A stretch of DNA of 52,616 nt from Pseudomonas orientalis (GTDB lineage: Bacteria; Pseudomonadota; Gammaproteobacteria; Pseudomonadales; Pseudomonadaceae), in contig NZ_JYLM01000018.1 in NCBI RefSeq assembly GCF_001439815.1, positions 1 to 52,616 of the forward strand, read 5' to 3'. Within the stretch, counting starts at the first letter, position 1, and every line of letters starts with the position of its first letter. Position numbers and translations under genes: made by a program. Of this stretch, positions 1-8,684 are shown piece by piece. The notes under the pieces were generated by a model. It ran no database searches. It was not told the DNA's origin and worked only from the letters and a program-made list of their open reading frames with translations.

Positions 1-39
1 TTGCCCCACCACTCGGCACCTCGCCTAGGCTCGGTGTGC

Positions 40-146
40 CCGAACGCAGGCTTGAATCCGTGGGCCGCCGCCACGCGCCATCCATGGCGCGGGGCGGCTA
101 ACCCGGCGTCCTGCCGGGTTACCCACGGATTCAAGCCTGCGTTCGG
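40..146. repeat. Large inverted repeat with two inner hairpins
   Basis: Bases 40-64 and 122-146 are perfect 25-base reverse complements (the arm begins CCGAACGCAGGC). Between them sit two further hairpins: GCGCCA/TGGCGC with a 4-base loop, and AACCCGGC/GCCGGGTT with a 5-base loop. The whole can fold as a cruciform or three-armed RNA. It resembles dispersed intergenic repeats of fluorescent Pseudomonas, but I cannot name the family from sequence alone. Confidence 0.75.
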
Positions 147-268
147 CCAGCGTGGTTTAACGGGGCGCCTGAGATCAAGATCAAAAGCGACTCGCTTCGC
201 ATCGTGGTTACGGTTGGGCTACAGCGTTGGGTAGATACGTCAGGCAACTGATTTGTTGCTGATGTAAC

Positions 269-294
269 GCTATCGGGGGCAAGCGCCCTCCCAC
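269..294. repeat. Single REP palindrome (GTGGGAGG family)
   Basis: The stretch contains ATCGGGGGCAAG followed by CCCTCCCAC, which is one unit of the GTGGGAGGGGGCTTGCCCCCGAT repeat in reverse orientation, with one base change in the stem. No partner unit is seen nearby, so this is a solo REP rather than a REPIN. Confidence 0.7.
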
Positions 295-448
295 ATTTTG
301 ATCTTCAGTGGCTGTGGGATTTGGCTTGGTTCAAGCGCCCTTAGAAACCAACACTCCCTCCGTCGGTCAATGTGATCGGCGCCACAGCAGCTTGAGCGGC
401 GCTGATATATAGTTCACCTCCCCGGTCCCCTCTGACTACGAGTGCCCC

Positions 449-3400
449 ATGCTTAACAAAGGATTGTTCCTGGCCTGTGCGCTGGCCCTGCTGAGCGCCT
501 GCGATTCTTCCGATAAACCGTCCGCGCCCTCTGCCCCGGCGGCAAGCGTGGCGCCCAAGCCGGCCAAGGCGGCGGTGGATGTGGCGGCGTTGAAGCAGCG
601 TTACGCCGGGCGTGAGTTAAGCGTGGTGGATGTGTCCGAGGTGCAGTTGGACGGGGCCAGCACCTTGTCGGTGAGTTTCTCCATTCCCCTGGACCCGGAT
701 CAGAAGTTCGCCGACAAAGTCCATCTGGTCGACAGCAAGTCGGGCAAGGTCGACGGCGCCTGGGAGCTCTCGGATAACCTGATGGAATTGCGCCTGCGCC
801 ACCTGGAGCCGCAGCGCAAGCTGGTGCTGACGGTCGACGCCGGGGTCAAGGCGGTCAACGCCAACACCCTCGCCGCCGAGTACACCGCCCGCCTGGAGAC
901 CCGCGACCTGCAAGCCACCGTGGGTTTTGCCAGCCGTGGCACGCTGTTGCCGACGCGCCTGGCCGAGGGGCTGCCGGTGATCGCGCTGAACGTCGACAAG
1001 ATCGACGTCGAATTCTTCCGCATCAAGGCCGAGTCCCTGCCGGCGTTCCTGGCGCAGTGGGGGCGCAATACCAGTCTGCAAAGCTACGAATCCCGCGAAC
1101 TGCTGCCGATGGCCGATCTGGTCTACGGCGGGCGTTTCGACCTGAACCCGGCGCGCAACACCCGCGAGACTCTGTTGCTGCCGATTGCCGGCCTCAAGCA
1201 ATTGCAGCAGCCCGGTGTGTACCTGGCGGTGATGCGTGCTTCGGGCACCTACAACTATTCGCAACCGGCCACCTTGTTTACCTTGAGTGACATCGGCCTG
1301 TCGGTGCACCGTTACGCCAATCGCCTGGATGTGTTTACCCAGGCGCTGGAAGGCGGCAAGGCGTTGAATGGCGTCGAACTGGAAATCCTCGATGCCGAAG
1401 GCCGTGTGCTCGGCCAGGGCAAGACCGAAGACGGTGGCCACGCCGAGTTGCCACTGCCGAAAAAAGCCCAGGTGCTGCTGGCCAAGCAGGGTGAACAGAC
1501 CAGCTTGCTGCGCCTGGACAGTGCCGCGCTGGATCTGGCCGAGTTCGATATCGGTGGTCAGCCGTCCCATCCGCTGCAGTTCTTTGTGTTCGGCCCGCGT
1601 GACCTGTATCGCCCCGGCGAAACCGTGCTGCTCAACGCCCTGTTGCGCGACAAGGATGGCAACGCCGTCAAGCCGCAACCGGTGAGCGTCGAAGTGCGGC
1701 GCCCCGATGAACAGGTCAGCCGCAAATTCGTGTGGGAGGCCGACGCCTCAGGCCTCTATCAATACCCGCTGCAATTGGCCGGCGAAGCGCCGACCGGACG
1801 CTGGCAACTGGTATTCGACCTGGGCGACGGCAAGCCGCAGCTGTATGAATTCCTCGTCGAAGACTTCCTGCCCGAGCGCCTGGCGCTGGAGCTCAAGGGC
1901 AGCGACACCGCGCTGAGCCCGGCGGATGACGCGGTCATCCAGGTCAATGGCCGTTATCTGTACGGCGCGCCGGCCTCGGGCAATCGAGTCAGCGGGCAGG
2001 TCTATGTGCGCCCGCTGCGCGAGGCGGTAAAAAGCTTGCCGGGCTACCAGTTCGGCTCGGTCACCGAAGAGGAACTGAGCCAGGATTTCGAACTGGACGA
2101 AAGCACACTGGACGCCAAGGGTCAGGAAGCGCTGACCCTGGAAAGCAAATGGGCCGAGGCCAAGTCGCCCCTGCAATTGATCGTGCAGGCCAGTTTGCAG
2201 GAGTCCGGCGGCCGACCGATCACCCGGCGCCTGGTACAGCCGATCTGGCCGGCCGAGCAATTGCCGGGCCTGCGCGGGCTGTTTGACGGCACTGAAACCA
2301 ACGGCGACGGACCGGCGGAATTCGAAGTGCTGGTGGCCAACCAGAACGGCCAGAAACTCGCCGCGCAGAATCTCAAGGTGCGTCTGGTGCGCGAGCGCCG
2401 CGACTATTACTGGAACTACTCCGACAATGACGGCTGGAGCTATCACTACAACGAGAAATTCCTCAACCTCGACGAACAAACCCTCGACATCAAGGCCGGC
2501 GACACTGCCAAGGTCAGCTTCCAGGTTGAATGGGGCCCGTACCGCGTCGAAGTCGAAGACCCGCAGACCGGCCTGATCAGCAGCCTGCGCTTCTGGGCCG
2601 GCTACCAGGCCCAGGACAACACCGAAGGCGGCGCCGTGCGCCCCGATCAGGTCAAGCTGGCTTTGGATAAACCCGCCTATGGCGATGGCGACACCGCCAA
2701 CGTCACCGTCACGCCGCCGGCTGCGGGTAAAGGTTATCTGCTGGTGGAGTCCGCCGAGGGGCCGCTGTGGTGGCAGGAAATCGACGTGCCGGCCGAAGGC
2801 AAAAGCTTTGCCGTGAAGCTCGACCCGAAATGGTCGCGGCATGATCTGTACGTGAGCGCGCTGGTGATCCGTCCCGGCGAGCGCAAAGCCAATATCACCC
2901 CCAAACGCGCGGTGGGCCTGCTGCATCTGCCCTTGGACCGTACTCAGCGCAAGCTTGGCCTGACGCTGACGGCGCCGGAAAAAATGCGCCCCAAACAGCC
3001 GCTGACGGTGAAGATCGCCGCCAAAAACGCCGACGGCAGCGTGCCCAAGCAGGTGCATGTGCTGGTGGCCGCAGTGGACGTGGGCATCCTCAATATCACC
3101 GAATACCCCACCCCCGATCCGTACTCCAGCCTGTTCGGCCGCAAGGCCTACGGCGTCGACCAGTTCGACATCTACGGCCAGTTGATCGAAGCCGGACAGG
3201 GCCGTCTGGCCAGCCTGGCGTTCGGGGGCGATGCGGCACTGGCCAAGGGCGGCAAGCGCCCGGACACCAGCGTGACCATCGTCGCCCTGCAAAGCGCGCC
3301 GGTCACGCTCAACGAGCAGGGCGAGGGCGAAGTCAGCGTCAATATTCCGGATTTCAACGGCGAGCTGCGCCTGATGGCCCAGGCCTGGAGCGATGACCGC

Positions 3401-5347
3401 TACGGCATGGCCGAAGCCAAGACGGTGATCGCCGCGCCGTTGATTGCCGAGCTGTCGGCCCCGCGCTTCCTGGCCGGTGGTGACGAGACGACACTGGCGC
3501 TGGACCTGTCCAACCTGTCGGGCAAGGCGCAGAAGCTGCAGGTGCAACTGAGCGCCGAAGGGCAGTTGGAGCTGGTCAACGGCGGCGCACAAAACCTCGA
3601 GTTGAAACAAGGCCAGCGCACCACGCTGCGCATCCCGGTGAAAGCCTGGGGCGGCTTGGGCAACGGCAAGGTCAAGGTGACGGTAAGCGGCCTGGACCTG
3701 CCGGGTGAAAACCTGCCGCCGTTCAGCCGTGAATGGACCCTGGGCGTGCGCCCTGCGTACCCGGCGTTGCTCAAGCATTACCGCGCCGTGCTCAAGGACC
3801 AGCCATGGAGCCTGCCGTCGGGCACGCTGGATCAGTTCGACAGCTCGGGCCGCGAGGCGTTGTTGAGCCTGTCCAGCCGGCCGCCGTTGAACCTCGGCGC
3901 GCAGATCAGTGCGCTCAAGGCTTATCCCTACGGCTGCCTGGAACAAACCGCGAGCGGCCTGTACCCATCGCTGTATGCCGATGACGCCTTGCTTAAACGC
4001 CTGAGCATCAAGGGCGAGGCGGATGCCGAGCGTAAACGCAAGATCGAGCTGGGCATCGAACGCCTGCTGGGCATGCAGCGCTACAACGGCAGCTTCGGTT
4101 TGTGGGGCGCTGACGGCGAGGAAGAATATTGGCTCACCGCCTATGTCACCGACTTCCTGTTGCGCGCCCGCGACCAGGGGTTTGCGGTACCGGCCGAGGC
4201 GCTGAAGAAAGCCAGTGAGCGTCTGCTGCGCTATGTGCAGGAGCGCAACCTGATCGAAGTCGACTACAGCGACAACGCCGAACACACCCGTTTTGCCGTG
4301 CAGGCCTACGCCGGCATGGTCCTGGCGCGCAGTCAGCAGGCGCCGCTGGGGGCCTTGCGCAGTATCTTCGAGCGGCGCAGCGATGCGCGTTCCGGCTTGC
4401 CCCTGGTGCAGTTGGCCATTGCCCTGCAGAAAATGGGCGACCAGCCGCGTGCGGACCAGGCGCTGCTCGCCGGTCTGGCCGCGCAGCGCAGCGCCAAGGA
4501 ATGGCTGGCCGACTACGGCAGCCCGTTGCGCGATCAGGCGATGATCCTGGCGTTGCTGGAAGAAAATGACCTGGCCAAGGGCAAGCGCGAGGAACGCCTG
4601 TTCACGCTCTCGGACCAGTTGGCGGCCAGCCCGTATCTGTCGACCCAGGAGCGTAATTCGCTGTTCCTTGCCGGGCGGTTCGGGCTCGCCCAGCCAGAGG
4701 CGAACTGGCAGGTGTCGCTGACCGGCAGTGGTGGTGTGCGTGAACTGAACAACCAGCAATCGACGCTGCAACTGGATGACAAGCTGCTGACCGGCGACTT
4801 GAGCCTGAGCAATCAGGGGGACACGCCGGTGTACCAGCAGATGACGATTTCCGGTTATCCGCAAGTGCCGCCGGCAGCGGGCGGCGAGAACCTGAGCATC
4901 CGTCGTGAATACCTGGGCATGAACGGCCAGCCGCTGAACCTGCATAGCCTCAACAGCGGCGACCTGGTGCTGGTGCACCTGGCGGTCAGCGCCAAGCAAC
5001 GCGTGCCGGACGCCCTGGTGGTCGACCTGCTGCCCGCCGGCCTGGAACTGGAAAACCAGAACCTGGCCCAAAGCGCGGCGAGCCTGGAGAATGCGAGCAG
5101 CCAGGTGAAGGAGTGGCGCGAGTCGATGCAGAACGCGTCGCTCAAGCATCAGGAATTTCGTGATGACCGGTACGTGGCGGCAATGAACCTGGACGGTTAC
5201 GGCGGCACCACGCACTTGCTGTACCTGGCACGGGCCGTGACACCGGGCACCTACCGCGTGCCGCCGCCGCAGGTGGAGTCGATGTATCGGCCGAACTGGC
5301 AGGCGGTGGGTGAAACCCCGGCGGATATGGTGATCAAGGGCCGCTGA
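449..5347 (+). CDS. yfhM: Alpha-2-macroglobulin family lipoprotein (YfhM type)
   Basis: 1632-residue envelope protein. It starts with a lipoprotein signal whose lipobox LLSAC places the lipidated cysteine at residue 18. Asp follows that cysteine, an inner-membrane retention signal in E. coli. The thioester motif CLEQ begins at Cys1163, in the context YGCLEQTAS, so this is the thioester-bearing class that can covalently trap attacking proteases in the periplasm. Length fits E. coli ECAM (about 1650 residues). The downstream pbpC is the classical partner: the pair is proposed to defend and repair the cell wall after breach. Family and pairing are well known; protease trapping by this copy is inferred. 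Confidence 0.95.
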   Translation: MLNKGLFLACALALLSACDSSDKPSAPSAPAASVAPKPAKAAVDVAALKQRYAGRELSVVDVSEVQLDGASTLSVSFSIPLDPDQKFADKVHLVDSKSGKVDGAWELSDNLMELRLRHLEPQRKLVLTVDAGVKAVNANTLAAEYTARLETRDLQATVGFASRGTLLPTRLAEGLPVIALNVDKIDVEFFRIKAESLPAFLAQWGRNTSLQSYESRELLPMADLVYGGRFDLNPARNTRETLLLPIAGLKQLQQPGVYLAVMRASGTYNYSQPATLFTLSDIGLSVHRYANRLDVFTQALEGGKALNGVELEILDAEGRVLGQGKTEDGGHAELPLPKKAQVLLAKQGEQTSLLRLDSAALDLAEFDIGGQPSHPLQFFVFGPRDLYRPGETVLLNALLRDKDGNAVKPQPVSVEVRRPDEQVSRKFVWEADASGLYQYPLQLAGEAPTGRWQLVFDLGDGKPQLYEFLVEDFLPERLALELKGSDTALSPADDAVIQVNGRYLYGAPASGNRVSGQVYVRPLREAVKSLPGYQFGSVTEEELSQDFELDESTLDAKGQEALTLESKWAEAKSPLQLIVQASLQESGGRPITRRLVQPIWPAEQLPGLRGLFDGTETNGDGPAEFEVLVANQNGQKLAAQNLKVRLVRERRDYYWNYSDNDGWSYHYNEKFLNLDEQTLDIKAGDTAKVSFQVEWGPYRVEVEDPQTGLISSLRFWAGYQAQDNTEGGAVRPDQVKLALDKPAYGDGDTANVTVTPPAAGKGYLLVESAEGPLWWQEIDVPAEGKSFAVKLDPKWSRHDLYVSALVIRPGERKANITPKRAVGLLHLPLDRTQRKLGLTLTAPEKMRPKQPLTVKIAAKNADGSVPKQVHVLVAAVDVGILNITEYPTPDPYSSLFGRKAYGVDQFDIYGQLIEAGQGRLASLAFGGDAALAKGGKRPDTSVTIVALQSAPVTLNEQGEGEVSVNIPDFNGELRLMAQAWSDDRYGMAEAKTVIAAPLIAELSAPRFLAGGDETTLALDLSNLSGKAQKLQVQLSAEGQLELVNGGAQNLELKQGQRTTLRIPVKAWGGLGNGKVKVTVSGLDLPGENLPPFSREWTLGVRPAYPALLKHYRAVLKDQPWSLPSGTLDQFDSSGREALLSLSSRPPLNLGAQISALKAYPYGCLEQTASGLYPSLYADDALLKRLSIKGEADAERKRKIELGIERLLGMQRYNGSFGLWGADGEEEYWLTAYVTDFLLRARDQGFAVPAEALKKASERLLRYVQERNLIEVDYSDNAEHTRFAVQAYAGMVLARSQQAPLGALRSIFERRSDARSGLPLVQLAIALQKMGDQPRADQALLAGLAAQRSAKEWLADYGSPLRDQAMILALLEENDLAKGKREERLFTLSDQLAASPYLSTQERNSLFLAGRFGLAQPEANWQVSLTGSGGVRELNNQQSTLQLDDKLLTGDLSLSNQGDTPVYQQMTISGYPQVPPAAGGENLSIRREYLGMNGQPLNLHSLNSGDLVLVHLAVSAKQRVPDALVVDLLPAGLELENQNLAQSAASLENASSQVKEWRESMQNASLKHQEFRDDRYVAAMNLDGYGGTTHLLYLARAVTPGTYRVPPPQVESMYRPNWQAVGETPADMVIKGR

Positions 5348-5372
5348 TCGCTGAAGTTGAAGGGAGATCAAT

Positions 5373-5460
5373 GTGGGAGGGGGCTTGCCCCCGATGGCAG
5401 TGTGTCAGTCACCCGATACATTGACTGAGCAACCGCTATCGGGGGCAAGCCCCCTCCCAC
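5373..5460. repeat. REPIN, GTGGGAGG family
   Basis: Two inverted REP units face each other: GTGGGAGGGGGCTTGCCCCC on the left and its reverse complement on the right, 88 bases in all, with a spacer of about 40 bases. This is the typical REPIN arrangement of fluorescent Pseudomonas. It lies directly after the yfhM stop and could act as a transcription barrier or mRNA stabiliser between yfhM and the converging small gene. Confidence 0.9.
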
Positions 5461-5483
5461 AGGAATGTGCGGTGTTGGTTGAA

Positions 5484-5777
5484 TCAGTGCACAACCCAGC
5501 TCAGCAACCACAGGCCCAGGATCAGCCAGATGATCCCGATAATGACCGAGGCGCGCATAAAGGCACGCACCGCCGAGTACAGGAACAGCAGCCCGACGAT
5601 CAGGGTGAGGATGCTGATGATCGAGGTGTCCATGCCCAGGGTGCGCGACAAGCCATCGATAAAGTTGCCGCCGGCGTGGGTCAAGGCTCCGAACAGGCCG
5701 CTCAGGCCATCGACGATAAAACGGATGACGGAGCCGAGCGCCTGGCCCAACCATTCGAAAAAGCTTTCTACCTGCAT
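5484..5777 (-). CDS. Small two-helix membrane protein, function unknown
   Basis: 97-residue protein starting MQVESFFEWLGQ. I chose the ATG at 5777 because an AGGA lies about 8 bases upstream; the longer open frame adds 24 residues with no membrane or domain character. The first half is amphipathic with Gly and Phe, and the second half has two hydrophobic segments, roughly residues 51-72 and 75-95, separated by a short Arg-containing turn. It sits on the opposite strand between yfhM and pbpC, with its start facing the pbpC start about 90 bases away. I do not recognise a named family. Confidence 0.7.
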   Translation of the reverse strand: MQVESFFEWLGQALGSVIRFIVDGLSGLFGALTHAGGNFIDGLSRTLGMDTSIISILTLIVGLLFLYSAVRAFMRASVIIGIIWLILGLWLLSWVVH

Positions 5778-5867
5778 GTGCGTGTCCTGATAAGAAGGTG
5801 GGCGTAACTGTGCCTTTGGTCGTTGTTGCCACAGGCTAGTTCCCTGCAAGCATAGAGGTTTACCCGG

Positions 5868-8198
5868 TTGAATTTGCGTTTTGTTGCCCGCTGGACACTG
5901 GCGAGCCTGCTGTTGGTCATTGCCCTGCTATGGCTGGCCGACCGTATCTGGCCCTTGCCCTTGCCCCAGGACGACCTGGCCCGGGTGGTGCTGGCCGAGG
6001 ATGGCACGCCACTGTGGCGCTTTGCCGATGCCAACGGCGTGTGGCGCTATCCGGTGCACACCCGCGAAGTCTCGCCGTATTACCTGGACGCGTTGCTGAC
6101 CTACGAGGACCGCTGGTTCTACCGCCACCCCGGGGTAAATCCGTTGGCGCTGGTACGGGCGACGTGGCAGAACCTGACCGGCGCGCGGGTGGTATCCGGC
6201 GGCAGCACCTTGTCGATGCAGGTGGCGCGATTGCTCGACCCGCATTCACGCACCCTGCAGGGCAAGTTGCGGCAACTGTGGCGTACCGCGCAGTTGGAGT
6301 GGCACCTGTCCAAGGACGAAATCCTCAACCTGTACCTGAACCGTGCGCCCTTCGGCGGGACGTTGCAGGGCGTGGCGGCGGCCAGTTGGGCCTATCTGGG
6401 CAAATCCCCGGCGCAGCTGACCCACGCCGAAGCGGCCCTGCTCGCGGTATTGCCCCAGGCACCCAGCCGCCTGCGCCCGGACCGTCACCCGCAACGCGCC
6501 CAGCAGGCCCGGGATAAAGTGCTGCGCCGGCTTGCCGAGTTCCAAGTGTGGCCGCAATCGGCGGTTGATGAGGCGCTGGAAGAACCCCTGTTGCTCGCAC
6601 CGCGCCAGGAACCGAGCCTGGCCCCGTTGCTCGCCCGCCGCCTGAACCGGCCGGACAGCCCGCCGCTGATCCGCACCACCGTGGACGCCACCCTGCAACG
6701 CCGCCTCGAAGACCTGCTGCTGGGCTGGCGTGCGCGTTTGCCTGAACATACCTCGGCGGCGATCCTGGTGGTGGAGGAGGACACCATGGCGGTGCGCGCC
6801 TACCTCGGCTCGGTGGATATCAACGATGCCAAGCGTTATGGCCATGTGGACATGATCAACGCACTGCGCTCGCCCGGTTCCACCTTGAAACCTTTCCTCT
6901 ATGGCATGGCCCTGGACGAGGGCCTGATTCATTCCGAATCCCTGCTGCAGGATGTGCCACGACGCTACGGCGATTACCGTCCCGGCAATTTCTCCATGGG
7001 CTTTACCGGGGCGGTGCCGGCGAGCACGGCGCTGTCCAGCTCGCTGAACCTGCCGGCGGTGCAATTGCTGGAAGCCTACGGGCCGAAACGCTTTGCCGCG
7101 CAGATGCGCATCGGCGGCATGCCGCTGGCGTTGCCGGCGCTGGCCGAGCCGAACCTGGCGCTGATCCTGGGCGGTGCGGGCAGCCGCCTGGAAGAGCTGG
7201 TCAGCGGCTACAGTGCATTCGCCCGCGACGGCAAGAGCGCCACCCTGCGCCTGCAACCGGATGACGCGCTGCGCGAGCGCCCGTTGCTGTCGCCAGGGGC
7301 GGCCTGGATTGTGCGGCGTATTCTCAGCGGCCAGGCACGCCCCGACCGCGACCCGCGGGCCGAACTGGTGCAACGCCCGACGCTGGCCTGGAAGACCGGC
7401 ACCAGTTATGGCTTTCGTGATGCCTGGGCGATAGGGGTCGGGCCGCGTTATCTGATCGGCGTCTGGATCGGCCGGCCGGACGGCACTCCGGTGCCGGGGC
7501 AGTTTGGCCTGGCATCGGCGGCGCCGTTGATGTTGCAGGTGCATGACGTATTGACCAACCGCGACAGCCAGCGCGGCATCAGCGCCCCGGTCAAACCGGT
7601 GCCGGCCAATGTGGGCGTGGCGGCCATCTGTTGGCCGCTGGGCCAGCCGATGAGTCGCAGCGACCCGAATTGTCGTCGCCAGCGGTTTGCCTGGACACTG
7701 GACAACACCACGCCGCCGACCTTGCAGGCATTGGATCAGCCGCTGAGCGTGGGGTTGATGGAAAACCTCTGGGTCAACGCCAAGGGTTTGCGCGTGGATG
7801 CCCATTGCCCTGGCGCCGAGCCGAAGAATATCGCCCTGTGGCCCGCGCCGCTGGAACCCTGGCTGCCCAGGGTGGAACGCCGTGAAGCGCGCATCCCGGC
7901 CGCCGACCCGGATTGCCCGCCACCGGCCCTGGCCGCCGCTTCGCCGTTGTCCATTGTGGGCGTGCGCGAGGGCGACCAACTGCGCTTGCCCGCTGCCAGT
8001 CAACAGGCGCTGCACCTGAAAATCTCCGCACTGGGCGGCAGCGGGCGGCGCTGGTGGTTTCTCAATGGTGCGCCGTTGGGGGATAGCGCCAACCAGGACA
8101 GCATCAATGCCAGTTTCGAGCGGTTGGGGCGCTATCAGCTCAGTGTGTTGGATGAGGCCGGGCAGACTGCCAGGCTTGAGTTCAGTGTTGTTGATTAG
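5868..8198 (+). CDS. pbpC: Penicillin-binding protein 1C (bifunctional transglycosylase/transpeptidase)
   Basis: 776-residue peptidoglycan synthase, close to the E. coli PBP1C length of 770. After an N-terminal membrane anchor (about residues 8-25) comes the GT51 glycosyltransferase domain with the EDRWFYRHPG motif. The transpeptidase domain follows: catalytic Ser338 in STLK, an SSLN motif, and KTGTS at 509-513. The last ~90 residues match the C-terminal domain typical of this class. The start is TTG at 5868: an in-frame stop lies just upstream, AGAGG ends 9 bases before it, and later starts would cut into the membrane anchor. Follows yfhM, as in many Gram-negatives. Confidence 0.95.
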   Translation: MNLRFVARWTLASLLLVIALLWLADRIWPLPLPQDDLARVVLAEDGTPLWRFADANGVWRYPVHTREVSPYYLDALLTYEDRWFYRHPGVNPLALVRATWQNLTGARVVSGGSTLSMQVARLLDPHSRTLQGKLRQLWRTAQLEWHLSKDEILNLYLNRAPFGGTLQGVAAASWAYLGKSPAQLTHAEAALLAVLPQAPSRLRPDRHPQRAQQARDKVLRRLAEFQVWPQSAVDEALEEPLLLAPRQEPSLAPLLARRLNRPDSPPLIRTTVDATLQRRLEDLLLGWRARLPEHTSAAILVVEEDTMAVRAYLGSVDINDAKRYGHVDMINALRSPGSTLKPFLYGMALDEGLIHSESLLQDVPRRYGDYRPGNFSMGFTGAVPASTALSSSLNLPAVQLLEAYGPKRFAAQMRIGGMPLALPALAEPNLALILGGAGSRLEELVSGYSAFARDGKSATLRLQPDDALRERPLLSPGAAWIVRRILSGQARPDRDPRAELVQRPTLAWKTGTSYGFRDAWAIGVGPRYLIGVWIGRPDGTPVPGQFGLASAAPLMLQVHDVLTNRDSQRGISAPVKPVPANVGVAAICWPLGQPMSRSDPNCRRQRFAWTLDNTTPPTLQALDQPLSVGLMENLWVNAKGLRVDAHCPGAEPKNIALWPAPLEPWLPRVERREARIPAADPDCPPPALAAASPLSIVGVREGDQLRLPAASQQALHLKISALGGSGRRWWFLNGAPLGDSANQDSINASFERLGRYQLSVLDEAGQTARLEFSVVD

Positions 8199-8199
8199 A

Positions 8200-8298
8200 G
8201 CCTCATCGGGGGCAAGCCCCCTCCCACATTTGAACAGTGTTCACAGCTCAAAATTGTGGGAGGGGCGGTGCGACGATTCGACTTGCCCCCGATGAGGC
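8200..8298. repeat. Inverted REP pair with outward-facing order
   Basis: Two units of the GTGGGAGG family in opposite orientation, at 8200-8227 and 8256-8298. Unlike the other REPINs here, the GTGGGAGG ends face inward and the CGATGAGGC ends outward. The right unit carries about 15 extra bases (GGTGCGACGATTCGA) inside its stem. The pair lies 2 bases after the pbpC stop and can fold into a long stem, so it may end or protect the pbpC transcript. Confidence 0.8.
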
Positions 8299-8375
8299 CC
8301 TCAAGATCAACACAGCTATTCACTTGCCTTCACTCCCCATCCCCCTGAAGCTATACCCATTCAGGAGCCCCACGC

Positions 8376-8684
8376 ATGAACCTCGAACACCTCACAGAAC
8401 GCCTGCACCGCATCCGCGATAGCAACGATTGGAAGCAGTTCCACAGCCCGAAGAACCTGGCCATGGCCGCCAGTGTGGAAATGGCCGAACTGGTAGAGAT
8501 TTTCCAATGGCTGACCGAAGACCAGTCGCGCCAGTTGCCGGCCGATAAGCTCGCTCACGCCGGCCAGGAAGTTGGCGATATCGTGCTGTACCTGCTGTTG
8601 CTGTGCAGTGAGCTGGGCCTGGACATGAACGAAGTGGTGCGCGCCAAGCTGGCCGACAGCGAACGGCGGTTTGCCCATGAGTGA
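8376..8684 (+). CDS. MazG-like nucleotide pyrophosphohydrolase
   Basis: 102-residue all-alpha protein of the MazG/RS21-C6 type, which hydrolyses (d)NTPs to monophosphates and so may clear unwanted nucleotides. The metal-binding signature is visible as E35-M-A-E38 and E65-V-G-D68. The length fits the short single-domain members rather than full MazG. Its end overlaps the next gene, cmoM, by 8 bases (ATGAGTGA), so the two are almost certainly translated from one transcript. The exact substrate cannot be read from the sequence. Confidence 0.88.
   Translation: MNLEHLTERLHRIRDSNDWKQFHSPKNLAMAASVEMAELVEIFQWLTEDQSRQLPADKLAHAGQEVGDIVLYLLLLCSELGLDMNEVVRAKLADSERRFAHE

Larger units (their letters stand above)
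1..448. other. Intergenic, repeat-rich region upstream of yfhM
   Basis: No convincing gene lies here. The first 150 bases hold a large inverted repeat (see separate entry), bases 269-294 hold a single REP-type palindrome, and the rest is low in recognisable signals. The open frame covering 1-234 runs straight through the inverted repeat and reads like its two arms translated, so I do not call it a gene. Just before yfhM the only ribosome-binding candidate is a weak GAG around 440. Confidence 0.6.

Noticed and set aside
1..234. Open reading frame of 77 codons at the window start
   Set aside because: It runs through a perfect inverted repeat and its peptide is the two arms read in sequence; no ribosome-binding site, no domain.
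1748..5371. Very long minus-strand open frame opposite yfhM
   Set aside because: A shadow caused by GC-rich codon bias: rich in His, Gln, Arg and Leu with no domain, while the plus strand has a clear lipoprotein with a thioester motif.
5373..5807. 144-codon plus-strand frame overlapping the small membrane gene
   Set aside because: It starts inside a REPIN and is highly charged without a domain; the minus strand gives two clean membrane helices and a good start.
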